A stretch of DNA of 64,000 nt from contig VWPU01014024.1 of NCBI GenBank assembly GCA_013398955.1, positions 42,797 through 106,796 on the forward strand. The letters are read 5' to 3'. Source of the stretch: Callaeas wilsoni. Lineage: Eukaryota > Chordata > Aves > Passeriformes > Callaeidae. Positions 43,001-52,894 of the stretch are shown here, piece after piece (position 1 is the stretch's first letter; every line of letters begins with the position of its first letter). A program made the translations under genes and the position numbers. The notes below the pieces were generated by a model that was given only the letters and a program-made list of their open reading frames with translations, was not told the origin of the DNA and did not search any database.

Positions 43001-46000
43001 AAGCCACGACGTGGCATAGGAAGGGCTGGAAACCCACAAGCTTTCCCCACGTCCCCTTTTCATCCCCTGCCTCAGTTTCACTTGTACCCAGAGCCACTGG
43101 AATCTGTGGGTCACATGATTTCACGGGACCTCAAAAAAAGCCCCGCAAGCAGGTTAAAATATCCCACCCAGCCGAAGGGCACACACATCTCCCAGCTCAT
43201 CCCAGCTCCTGCGGCAGCCAGGTTGGAAGTGGGACACCAAAACCCCTCACTCCAAGCATGGGGATACGAGCAACTCTTCCATTTGCATGGCAACAGGGAA
43301 ACCCCCCAAATTCAACCATTTTCCAACTTATAAACAAGAAAAATCCCCAAATACTCGCAATGGGAAATTCTAATTCTGTTTGGAAATGTCATTTCCAAAT
43401 GGCACATGAGAAATCACACTCGGACCCAGCCTTGCTGACAGGCAAATATTTATCCCCACAAAATTTCCACATAAACCCATCATTTTTGTCAGTAGGTCTG
43501 GACACTGGGAGCAGAGTGGGAAGGCAGGAAAAGGGAAGCCAGGAAGCACAAGGAGCACCAGCGCTGCCCAGCAGGTCAGAGCCACAGCGAGCCCCTCTCG
43601 GATCACTGCAAACACACCGAGGCTCCTCCAGCCTCATTCCGAGGCAAGGTGCAGCCTTTTCCAACACATTCACAGCAAGGATTTAATATGATTTCAAAAG
43701 TAGTTGCACCTTTTTTTCCAACACATGCAGCCCATGCCAGCCTCTGCTCCCAGCAGCACTCCATCATTCAGCTCCGTGTCGGAGCGGGGTGGATCCTGTC
43801 CCACACACATTTCTCAGTCTATCAGGCAGAGTTATTCCTCTGCTCTGTGTTTGGATACTTACAGAGCCATTACCATCCCTCGCATGCACATCCATCATCG
43901 GGCCTTCAAACTCCAGAAAGCCCCAAAAAACTATTTTCCACTCACCATGCAGCCTGCCAGGCTCTGTTCTTCTACTCTGCGTTCCTTCATCCATCGAAAG
44001 ACGTTTCAGCAAGTTCGGAGTCCAACAAAATAAACAGATGGCAGCCCAAAAGGTGGTGATTTTCTCCTCTGCGGGGGGAGTGGGGTGAGGGATACAGCCA
44101 GGGAAGAGCTGAGCTCTGTCTGCCTGGTTGGAAGAGCTAACCTGGGCTCCAGGTGCTGATGCCCATGGGGAGCTGGGGGTGCAGGCATTATTCTCCAAAG
44201 CCATGAGGTTTTGGAAAGCTGGAGGGGGAGCAGCTGGAGCTGCTTCCTGGGCTGGGAGTCCCCCTGCTGAAGCAGCACCACCACTCAGGGGTGCATCCAA
44301 TGCCAGGCCAGAGCCCACCAAGCACCCACCTTCCCTCCACGTGTCCCCAGCAGCCACCAGCCACCTCCTGCACGGCTCTGGAAACCCAGCACACGCTGAT
44401 TTGCAAGGAAATATTTCATCATTGCACCTCTGCACCACCCTGATGGCTCCTCGACAGGAACCACGCTCCCCAAAATCACCCACTAAGCAGCACCATGCTG
44501 CAAAACCCCAGCTCTGCTCCAGCCTCGGGAAGTGGGGGATGCAGAGAAAACCATCCCTGCCCCAGCCCAGGGCAAACCAGCCCCGGGGCTGCCCTGACCC
44601 AGCACAGACACCGGGCGTTCCTCCATCCTGACCCAGCACTCACCAGCTCAGACTCACGGCAAGATTTATGAAAGGATGTGGCCAGATGAGCGATAGAGAT
44701 GGATAGCCCTGAGGAGTGACTGATTTCTCCTTTACAAGAGGGATAGAAATTAATTTATGAATTGGGTTAGTTGAGTTGCCAAGTGGCTTTGATGCTGGTT
44801 ATTTTTTTGCATATGTTCGTGATCTATCTCCCAGCTGTCGGGGGGGGAGGAAGGTCCTGGGGAGCCGGAGCAATGCATCACTCAGCCGAGGCAGCCAACA
44901 GCTCTCAACAAAACCAGATTGCCCTTTAATCAGCCAGGGCTTGCTCTGCTGCTTTCCCAGAGTGGGCACCTCAGCCCTCCCCTGCTCACTCCGGAGCTCT
45001 TACTTGCTGCAGACGTGCAAGAGCCACCTCCACGTGACGATGGCCAAGCGTGGCCCACCAGAGACAACGCTGCCACCGAGGCTGCTTTCGCCTTACCCAC
45101 CCCTCGTCTGTTTGGGAAGGGCCCACAGCAAGTCAGGGAGATGTGCAGCAAGGTGGTGCGTCCTTTATTCCTTACCAAAAAATGCACTTCTAGAAAAAAA
45201 ATACAAAGGGCACAGTGAGGATGCGGGGCCAGGACCTGTTGCACCACACCCGAGGGACCCCCCCTTGCCTCAGGGGACACTCAGGGACAGACCTGCCCGG
45301 GGGCTCAGCCCCGAGGCAAGAGCAGCACAGGCAGCAGCTTCCCCCCACCCCGAGCTTCCCCACGTTACAGGTGCTTGGAGGCTTTTCAAGGCACAAAGTA
45401 ATTTCCTGCTTGAAGCAGTTGACAAATCTGCACAGAAACTGGAGAAGCCTCTGTGTTTCAGGGACATCCGACAGCTCCAGCTCAGGGCTCCTCTCCAATG
45501 TGCTTTTTTCCCCTAAATATAGTGAGGGGAGGTTGGGATGAGCACTTCCCTCTGTCCCGTGTCCAAGTGGCTTGAGGTTTAGAACAGATATTGTGCCTCG
45601 AGACAAGTGTGGTTGTTGGGATGTCCTGTGCAGGGCCAGGAGCTGGATTGGATGGTCCTTGGGGGTCCTTCCAACTCAGAATATTCTACAGTTCTGATTC
45701 TGAGTGCCTGCAGTGACCACGTGCTGAGGAGGTGACCCAGCCCAAAGCAGGTTCCCATTCCCACCCAAAGAAACACCAGAGCCACCTCCAGCCTTCACTG
45801 CTTCCTTCCAAAAGCCTCCCACAAACTTAGGGGGAAAACCTCCATAATCAAATTATCACATAAATAGAGCAAACCCACCGAACACACATTTATGGGCTTG
45901 ATGACTCCTTAGTTAAATATCATTTTGTAGCCAGAAACACGAGAATTAAAGCACCAGTGCCCGGCACTGCCACTGATTCCTCACAGCCCAGCAGGACACA

Positions 46001-47780
46001 GCATCTCCCACAACTTCCCCTTTAGCCTCTGCACACAGGAAGCCCCCAGCCCTTATCTTTGAGAGATTCAAACATCCAAAGAAAGGATGCACAGAACAGC
46101 AGATCCATCACACAGGGATGCTTTTCTCCCGCTCACCTGGGCACACCATCTCTGCTCTAAACAAATCACACCCAGCAGGCACCAAAACCCACCACACAAA
46201 CCTCTCCAAGAGCTGCTGTGACCCTGCACAGTCTCCAAGGAGCAGCAGCCACGCAGCTCCACGATGGAGAGACCCGGGGACATCAACCAGCAAACCCCCT
46301 TCTTCCTCCTTGCTGACATCCACAGCAAAAACAAGGATCAGAGAGGAAAAAAGCAAAGCCCTTACCTTGCAGCCACACTCCTCAGCAAGCACCTTCATCC
46401 TCAGCACCCACAGCCTTTTTACACCCAGATGAGCCCCACCAGCATCATCCTGCAGCCCTCGCCCACACAGCCACAGCACCCAGCTTTGAAGGGTCCTTTT
46501 TTAATGCCTCATCAGGCATCTGTTTGGGGTAGAACAGGGCAAACATTGCATTGCATTGCAGAGACTCACTGTACCTGGGTTTGGGAAAAAGCTGAGGCCT
46601 CGAGGGGTTAGAGTGGATAGAGAATAACTTTCTCAATGAATGGAAATTCAAGTTCCCTAGGGAGTTTGAAGAGGAAGGATGCTACAAAATCCTGTAGTGG
46701 AAGCCAGCCCAAAATTCATGGAGCAAAGTGCAAGCAAGGGAGGTAACTGATGGTGTCTGCTGATGGAGGGGACCAGCTCCAGGTCTGTTGAGACCTCCCT
46801 GCTCAGACCAACACAGCACTGGAAATTTTTTGGATGAGCTGTCCTTCCCACCATGACTTCCCCCCCAATCCATGACCTTTCTTCCTGCGGGGAAATCAGA
46901 GCCTCGAGCGCCTGAGTCAGCTGTAAATCCCCCCCGCAGGATCAGACAGTAAAGGCAGCTCTTGGTGGCTGCAGAAGGGGAACCAGTTTGCACGGAGGGA
47001 AGACACAGCAGCTCCTGAAGTGTCACTGCAGCTCCTGAGGTGTCACTGCAGTTCCCACGCAGGCTTGGGGCTGCAGAAACCATCCACATGTTCCAAAAAG
47101 CACCAGGGGCCCAGGGGAATGATGGAAACAAGAAGAGCACTACAGCAGTTTGGGGAAATAGAGCTTTTGCTAATTAAATCCAAGTGGCTTTGGGTTCAGA
47201 GCTACCAAGGCCCAAACAAAGCCCTTTCCTACAGCCTGAGTTTGGACCTTGCAGCCCCCCAGAACCTGCAGATGCCCCAGCCCCAGCTGCCCATGGAGCC
47301 CTGTGGGGCTGGGGGGATCAGGGTGAGGGGGAAGATGCACCCATGGGTGGCCTGGGGCCCCCAGTAGCTGCACCCATTGTGGCAGAGATGCTGCCCTCCC
47401 CTTTTCCATCCTCATCACTGCTCTCCATCCCCATCACCCGCTCCCTGTGCCCGCTCCATGTTCACCTCCCTCTGCTTTCCTCTCCTTCCTCTTCCCCACC
47501 TCTGTTCTACACTGAAAACCCTTCCCCAGGGTGGCTCTGGAGGCTCCCACAGATGGAATTTTCCCTTGTAAATCGAGGCGGCACTGGGCCAGTCTGACTG
47601 GTACCAGTTCCTCAAAGGGAGAGACGTGGCCTTAGCAAAGGGACGTTTCTGCTGGTGAACAGAGTTCTGCGAGGACCATCCCCGCAAGGGTCACTGCAGG
47701 GGGAGGGTTTGGTGTCCGTGGGGCTGGGCAGGGTGAAGGCTGCAGGCCACCACTGTCCCCGTCACTGTCACCCCATGGCT
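40000..47780. other. MYMK-SLC2A6 intergenic, distal part
   Basis: No gene recognised. A T-rich tract is at 42062-42087. AT-rich islets at 44650-44840 (three E-boxes) and 45830-45960 are candidate regulatory elements. One CR1 tail lies at 45637-45695. A short 2.5-copy repeat of about 20 bp (TGTCACTGCAG plus CTCCTGA) is at 47009-47053. Nothing else is recognised. Confidence 0.5.
45637..45695 (+). repeat. CR1 LINE 3' tail
   Basis: GGATTGGATGGTCCTTGGGG, TCCTTCCAACTCAGAATATT and a degraded CTACAGTTCTGATTCTG match the CR1 3' end in forward orientation. Confidence 0.75.
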
Positions 47781-47987
47781 CTTCTCCTGCTGGTTTTCCG
47801 GCCCCCCCAGTTTCCTGCTGAGGGGCAGCCGGGCTCGGGCCCACGAGGCACAGATTTCTCTGATTAGGCAACGCCGGGCAGCCTCTCCCCTTTCGCTTTC
47901 AGCCGCCTCTTCCTCCCCTTCCCCCGGGCAGCCCCAGCATCCGCCCCGAGCGCAGCAGCGCCGGCACCGCGACAGCCGCGCACGGCC
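47780..47987 (+). promoter_or_regulatory. SLC2A6: SLC2A6 promoter/5' UTR with IRF (ISRE) site
   Basis: CpG-rich sequence just upstream of the start codon, with no TATA box. TTTCGCTTTC at 47891-47900 is a perfect GAAANNGAAA interferon-stimulated response element on the minus strand (GAAAGCGAAAGG when extended). Pyrimidine-rich CTCTTCCTCC follows at 47907-47916 and reads GGAGGAAGAG on the other strand, a PU.1/ETS-like core. SLC2A6 is known to be induced in inflammatory macrophages, which would fit. The transcription start was not determined. Confidence 0.55.
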
Positions 47988-48088
47988 ATGGAGCGCGGTG
48001 ACCGGGAGCCCCTGGTGAGGAAAACGAGCTCCTCGTACCGCACCTTCCCCGAGAGCACTGCCAGGAGGCTCGACAGGGAGTACCTGAG
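47988..48088 (+). CDS. SLC2A6: SLC2A6 exon 1 (residues 1-33)
   Basis: ATG in GGCCATGG, a strong Kozak context. It encodes the cytoplasmic N-terminus [20 protein letters not shown] and onward to EYL, ending in phase 2 at CTGAG|GTAAGC. Human GLUT6 carries a dileucine sorting motif in this region. Confidence 0.93.
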
Positions 48089-51000
48089 GTAAGCACCAGG
48101 CTGCGGCCACAGGGTGGGCACGGGCTGGGCTGTGCCCCCCATCCCGAGGACAGCGGGAAAGAGCTGTTCCATATCCCTGCCATTCCTGAGCTGCCTTGAG
48201 ACAGGATCTCATCCTGCCCAAGGCGGCTGGATGAGCGCACCTGGAAGCACGCCGAGTTTGTGGGACTCCCATGGGGGCATGAGGTCCTGCTGGGGGGCAC
48301 GGGGGCTTCGAAAGAACCTTTTCCTTTCTCTGCCGGGATGAACCCGCTGCCGCTGGGTCCGTGGTGCCACCCAGCTTCAGCTTCTGCTTTTCTTGCTTTG
48401 TTGAACCCCCTGAAAACTGCCTGGCACAGAGGGAAGCACCAGTGGAGCAGGAGCTCAGAGACACCCCTCCAGCCTGGGGCTGTGCAGGGCCATTCCCCAG
48501 GAAAATCCCTCCGTGGGTGTCACCGGAGCCTCGGCAAAGGCTGGGGGAAGCAGCGTTCAAGTTTCTGCTGGCACCCAACACGTCCTTGTCTCTCCACGCC
48601 TCCCTCAGGAGCCTCCACAACAAGCGGCTCTACCTGGCTGTGTTTGCCGCTGTCCTGGGCAACTTCAGCTTCGGCTTCGCCCTGGTTTATCCCTCCCCCG
48701 TCATCCCTGCCCTGGAGGCTCATCCCAGCGCTGCGCTGAGGCTGGACCAGCACACAGCGCCCTGGTTCGGGGTAAGGAGCAGGGTTATCCCTGCCAGGGG
48801 CAGAGCCGGGGGTGCCCGGGGGGATGCCAGGCTCACACGGCCCCTCTCCGTGCCCCGCAGTCCGTGTTCACGCTGGGAGCGGCGGCGGGCGGGCTCAGCA
48901 CGATGCTGCTCAACGACTGCCTGGGCCGCAAGCTGAGCATCATGTTCTCGGCTCTGCCCTCGGCGCTGGGATACGCGCTGCTGGCCGGAGCCCAGGGCCT
49001 CTGGATGCTGCTGCTGGGCCGGGTGCTGACGGGCTACGCTGGCGGAGTGACCTCCGCCTCCATCCCGGTAATGTGCCGGGGGAGGGAGCTTACCGGGGGG
49101 GTTCCGGGGCAAGGAAATGCTGTGGATGAGCTGGGGATTGCAGGGGCAGGAGGTGCTGTGGTGCCGCGGATGAGCTGGGGGGTGATGCTAGGGCACCCCG
49201 CTGCTTTTCGGAGGCATCAGCAGAGCCCCAGGACTGTGTCTGGGCGAGTGGGGATGGGGAGGATGCAGCAGGTCAGTGGGGATGGGGAGGATGCAGCAGG
49301 TCAGCAGCCAGGGATGGGGAGGATGCACCCATTTAGCAGCCCTGGCATGGCCAGCCGGAGCTGAGCCCCTTGGTGCTGGGCTTCCTCGCCTGCAGGAAAG
49401 ACAAGGCAGGTCCTCAACCCCTGCTCCTCCCAGCAGTTATTTCCTCCCAAACACCACCCTCGTGTTTCACAGAGAGGGGAAGGCAGGAGCTGAGTAACAC
49501 CAGGGCACCTCTCTCCAGTAACGGAGTCACTGGAGCGCTTCTCCCACACTGGGGGGAGGGAGGGAGGGAAGTGGCGGTGCCCGCCGGGCTGTCCTCTCCT
49601 CTGGCCAGATGCAGCTGGACCCACCAGGTCCCCACCCCGAGAGGGCAATTCCCCAGCAATCTGGGTTTCCCCTGGCCACAGGGGATGACTGCAAGGTGAC
49701 GGAGGGCAGGGATGGCGGGTGACAAGGGGATGTTGCAGCCCTGTGCAGCGTGTGTTGTCCCTGTGCAGGTTTACATCTCGGAGATCTCCCACCCGGGGGT
49801 CAGGGGGATGCTGGGTGCCTGTCCCCAGATCATGGCAGTGCTGGGCTCCCTCGTCCTGTACGCGCTGGGCAAGTATCTCCGTGGTCTCAGTGTCCAGGGC
49901 AAGACTGTGGGGAGGGGGGGTTTGAAGTAAACAACCTTCTCGGCAAGCTGGTGGCTTGTTCCCCTCGTACCCCCCACCACAGCTGAGCTGAGGGGGCTGC
50001 ACAGGGTCACTCATGCAGCTTGCCCTGGTGTGTGTGCTCTGAGGGATGGATCCATAGCCCACACGGACCATCGCTGTGCCTGCAGATCCAGGTCCTGATG
50101 AGGTTTTGCCAGGGCTGAAGGGCAGCACACAATGACCTTCACGTGCACCACCTGCCAGCACGTGCCCTGGTTGCTGCAGGATCTTGCTGGGTACTCTCAG
50201 ATTTGCTGAGATTTCCCCATATCATATTGCTTGAAACACTGCTTTAGTAGGAGAAAATACGTGCAAAATCTTTTTATTATTATTATTATTACTATTTTTC
50301 CTGCTGGGTTTATTAAATTAAATCATTGGGGTGCCCAGGTGGAGGCAAGGCCAGGACACCCATTCCTGAGTGTTTTCCCCCTAACTGTGCTGCTCTGGCA
50401 GGGCTGGTCCTGGACTGGCGCTGGCTGGCCGTGGCAGGGGAGGTGCCGGTGCTTGCCATGGTCCTCCTGCTCTGCTTCATGCCCAACTCGCCCCGGTTCC
50501 TGCTCTCCCAGGGGAAGGAGGAGGAGGCCCTGGGCTCCCTGTGCTGGCTGCGGGGTGAGGACACAGATTATGCCCGGGAGTATGAGCAGATCAAGGACAG
50601 CGTGAGGAGGCAGGTGAGGAAGCTCAGCACGGGGAGATGTAACGTGAACACTGCCAAATCCATCCTCTGCATGCCTGGTGGTCCCCATAGGTGTTACCAC
50701 TTCATGTTTCTGCCTTTGTCCCCTCCAGAGCCGTCGGGTTTCCTGTGCTGAGCTCAAGGACCCCTTCCTTTACAAGCCCATCCTGATCGCTGGGGGAATG
50801 AGGTTCCTGCAGCAGCTCTCGGGGGTCACCTGCATCCTCGTGTACCTGCAGCCAATATTCAAGAAAACGTCCGTCATCCTGGTAAGCCCTGGGCTCCGGG
50901 CCCTGCTCGGGCTGCCTGGGCTCCTGTGAGGGTTGCCCAATGCTCTCAGTTCCCTCCAGACATAAAATCCCTTTTTTAAAGCACCTGCCCAGCGAAAGGC

Positions 51001-52351
51001 CAAGGGAGGACGGGGAGCAGGACAGGCCCCACTGTCTCCCTGCTCTCCTCCTCTGAGCTTCAGGCTCATCATCTCCAGTCTCCTACTGGGACAACAGCTT
51101 TGGCCAAGTCATCAGCACCTGTAGAAACCCGCCCCTTCCCCCAGCTCAGCTTCCCCACTGTTTTTTTGCAGAAACCAGAGTACGATGCAGCTCTGGTTGG
51201 CCTGGTACGTCTGTCCTCAGTGGCCATCGCTGCCGTGTCGATGGATAAAGCTGGGAGGAAGATTCTCCTTTTTGTATCAGGTATGGCTCTCTCCACTTCT
51301 CCCACTCTCTTTCCAAGGGAAGCTGTTATTGAAGGATTTTCAGGAGCTCTGCAAGCGCGCAGGAGTGGAAGCTTCAGCCCTACAAGGCTCAGGAAGGGAG
51401 GCAGGGGGGTCTCTTTCCCGTGGTGCTGGTTCAGCTCCTCAGCAGGGGCATTCCCAGGAGCTTGGCCATGGAGAGGATCACTCACCCATCATTCCCACTG
51501 TGCTGCTGCCTCTCTCCACAGCTGGTGTCATGTTGGTCTCCAACCTGACCATGGGGCTCTACATCCACTTCGTGCCAGCTTCTCACAATGGCACCGTGGC
51601 CAACAAGACCCTGGTGAGCTCTGCCAACCTTCCTGCTGAGCCAACAAGCTACATCACCCTCATCCCCCTCCTGGCAACCATGCTCTTCATCATGGGTACG
51701 TGCAGTGAGCACAGGACTGGCCACCAGCCAGGGGAGGGTGTTTCTCATCCAAGGCAGGGTGGCATGGATCAAGGAGATTGGGTTTGGAGTTGGAAGGAAG
51801 GCAGATGTCCCTGGAAAAGCAAGAAAGGTGGCCTCTGAAGTCACTTTGAGGAATGACAGGGTGGGGGGGGATAATGATTGCTGGGGTTGCAGGATTGCAC
51901 AGGGCTCTTCTGCACTCCTCAGTGACCTTCAAAGGCTGACCCCCTTCCCCTCCTCCCCTGCAGGTTACGCCATGGGCTGGGGCCCCATCACTTGGCTGCT
52001 GATGTCAGAGATCCTCCCCCTCAAAGCCCGCGGGGTGGCCTCAGGCCTCTGTGTCGTTGTGAGCTGGCTGACAGCCTTCACCCTGACCCAGTTCTTCCTC
52101 CCAGTCGTGGTGGGTACCGCCCGGGGGGTGTCCAGCAGCCCCTCCTCAGCTCCTCTCTGCACCAGCTCACAGCTGTTTTCTGCCCCACTTTCCAGAACGC
52201 CTTCGGCCTCGAGGTGCCCTTCCTGTTCTTCGCTGTCATCAGTGCTGGGAACATCTTATTCACAGGCTGCTGCGTCCCTGAGACCAAAGGCAGGTCCCTG
52301 GAGCAGATCGAGGCCTTCTTCAGGACCGGCCGGAGGTCGTTCCTGAGGTAG
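47988..52351 (+). CDS. SLC2A6: GLUT6 facilitated hexose transporter, complete
   Basis: Class III sugar transporter of the major facilitator superfamily with 12 membrane helices; in mammals it sits mainly on lysosomes and modulates macrophage glycolysis. Ten exons (47988-48088, 48609-48771, 48861-49067, 49769-49868, 50402-50613, 50729-50881, 51172-51280, 51522-51695, 51964-52109, 52196-52351) join to 1521 nt, 506 residues; human has 507. Family signatures are all present: GRK 110-112 after helix 2, PNSPRFL 218-224 after helix 6, QQLSG 289-293 in helix 7, DKAGRK 337-342, GWGPITW 411-417 in helix 10 and VPETKG 482-487 after helix 12. Sequons N371 and N376 lie between helices 9 and 10, where class III GLUTs are glycosylated. 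Nine introns: eight GT-AG and one GC-AG. The N-terminus has EPLV where human has the dileucine EPLL. It converges on CACFD1. Confidence 0.97.
48609..48771 (+). CDS. SLC2A6: SLC2A6 exon 2 (helix 1)
   Basis: Acceptor CTCCCTCAG|GAGCCTC, donor TTCGGG|GTAAGG. Residues 34-88 include [20 protein letters not shown] and [13 protein letters not shown], ending WFG. Confidence 0.95.
48861..49067 (+). CDS. SLC2A6: SLC2A6 exon 3 (helices 2-4)
   Basis: Acceptor TGCCCCGCAG|TCCGTG, donor ATCCCG|GTAATG, 207 nt, phase 0 at both ends. Residues 89-157: [53 protein letters not shown]. Contains the GRK signature of the loop between helices 2 and 3. Confidence 0.95.
49249..49330 (+). repeat. three-copy minisatellite in SLC2A6 intron 3
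   Basis: GGGGATGGGGAGGATGCAGC followed by AGGTCA is repeated twice. A third, diverged copy (GGGATGGGGAGGATGCACCC) starts near 49310. Unit about 27-33 bp. Confidence 0.75.
49769..49868 (+). CDS. SLC2A6: SLC2A6 exon 4 (helix 5), GC-type donor
   Basis: Acceptor CTGTGCAG|GTTTAC. Encodes [20 protein letters not shown] then [14 protein letters not shown]. The only donor keeping frame into exon 5 is CTGG|GCAAGT, a GC-AG intron with otherwise perfect consensus. Confidence 0.9.
50273..50292 (+). repeat. (ATT)n microsatellite
   Basis: About six TTA units in SLC2A6 intron 4. Confidence 0.85.
50402..50613 (+). CDS. SLC2A6: SLC2A6 exon 5 (helix 6 and central loop)
   Basis: Acceptor CTCTGGCAG|GGCTGG, donor AGGCAG|GTGAGG. 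Residues 191-261: [20 protein letters not shown], then [20 protein letters not shown], then the cytoplasmic loop ending DSVRRQ. PNSPRF is the GLUT6 form of the family PESPR motif. Confidence 0.95.
50729..50881 (+). CDS. SLC2A6: SLC2A6 exon 6 (helix 7)
   Basis: Acceptor CCCCTCCAG|AGCCGT, donor ATCCTG|GTAAGC, 153 nt, phase 0. Encodes [20 protein letters not shown] then [16 protein letters not shown], with the substrate-site QLS motif of helix 7. Confidence 0.95.
51172..51280 (+). CDS. SLC2A6: SLC2A6 exon 7 (helix 8)
   Basis: Acceptor TTTTTTTGCAG|AAACCA, donor TCAG|GTATGG. Encodes [20 protein letters not shown] then [16 protein letters not shown], with the DxAGRK loop motif. Confidence 0.95.
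51522..51695 (+). CDS. SLC2A6: SLC2A6 exon 8 (helix 9, glycosylated loop)
   Basis: Acceptor CTCTCCACAG|CTGGTG, donor ATGG|GTACGT. Encodes [20 protein letters not shown], sequons NGT (371) and NKT (376), then [13 protein letters not shown]. Confidence 0.95.
51964..52109 (+). CDS. SLC2A6: SLC2A6 exon 9 (helices 10-11)
   Basis: Acceptor CCCCTGCAG|GTTACG, donor GTCGTG|GTGGGT. Encodes [40 protein letters not shown] and TQFFLPVV. Confidence 0.95.
52196..52351 (+). CDS. SLC2A6: SLC2A6 exon 10 and stop (helix 12, C-terminus)
   Basis: Acceptor CTTTCCAG|AACGCC, stop TAG at 52349-52351. Encodes [40 protein letters not shown] and [11 protein letters not shown], the last 11 residues matching the human C-terminus as I recall it. 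Confidence 0.96.
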   Translation, partial: NAFGLEVPFLFFAVISAGNILFTGCCVPETKGRSLEQIEAFFRTGRRSFLR

Positions 52352-52724
52352 GAGCTGCCCCTGCCCAGGCTTGAGGGCAAAGCAAACTCGTGCTGCTGGA
52401 AGTGGAGGCTGGAGCTCCCTGTGGGAGAGGAAGGGGCAGCAATGATCATCTTGCTCTGGCTGTAGAAGCTGCCAGCTGGAACTTTACCTTCTCTTCCTGG
52501 CATCCAACACTACCTGTTGCTCTCTGCACAACCTGTCAATCCTTGGGATGGGAGCAGGTAAACAGGGCCAGGCTGGAGATAAAGGTGGCCTGGAAGAACA
52601 AAGGTGTGGCTGTGGACAGGAGACCATGGCTGTCCTTTGCTCAGCAGCCTGAGAGTCTGAGGGCTTGGCAGGAGCAGAGTTTACACCTGGAGCTGTTCTG
52701 ACAAGTTCATCATGTAGCTGCAAG

Positions 52725-52730
52725 AATAAA
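52725..52730 (+). terminator. SLC2A6: SLC2A6 poly(A) signal AATAAA
   Basis: Canonical AATAAA 374 bp after the stop codon, the first one downstream. Cleavage is expected near 52745. Confidence 0.7.
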
Positions 52731-52894
52731 ACGGCTTTGCCTCCAACTGCAAGACATTGCCTTGATTTGCAGAGAAGGGAGGAGTGGGAGAGGCAGAGCA
52801 GGACTGTGACAAGGGGACCACAGCAGCCTGCAGCTCCCCCGAGGAGTCTCAGGCACTCAAGGACTGTGAAAGAGGCAGAGCCAGATCTTTTGTA

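Noticed and set aside
47691..48623. 310-codon minus-strand open frame antisense to SLC2A6 exons 1-2
   Set aside because: Shadow of the GC-rich promoter and real exons on the plus strand. The real protein is clear from homology.
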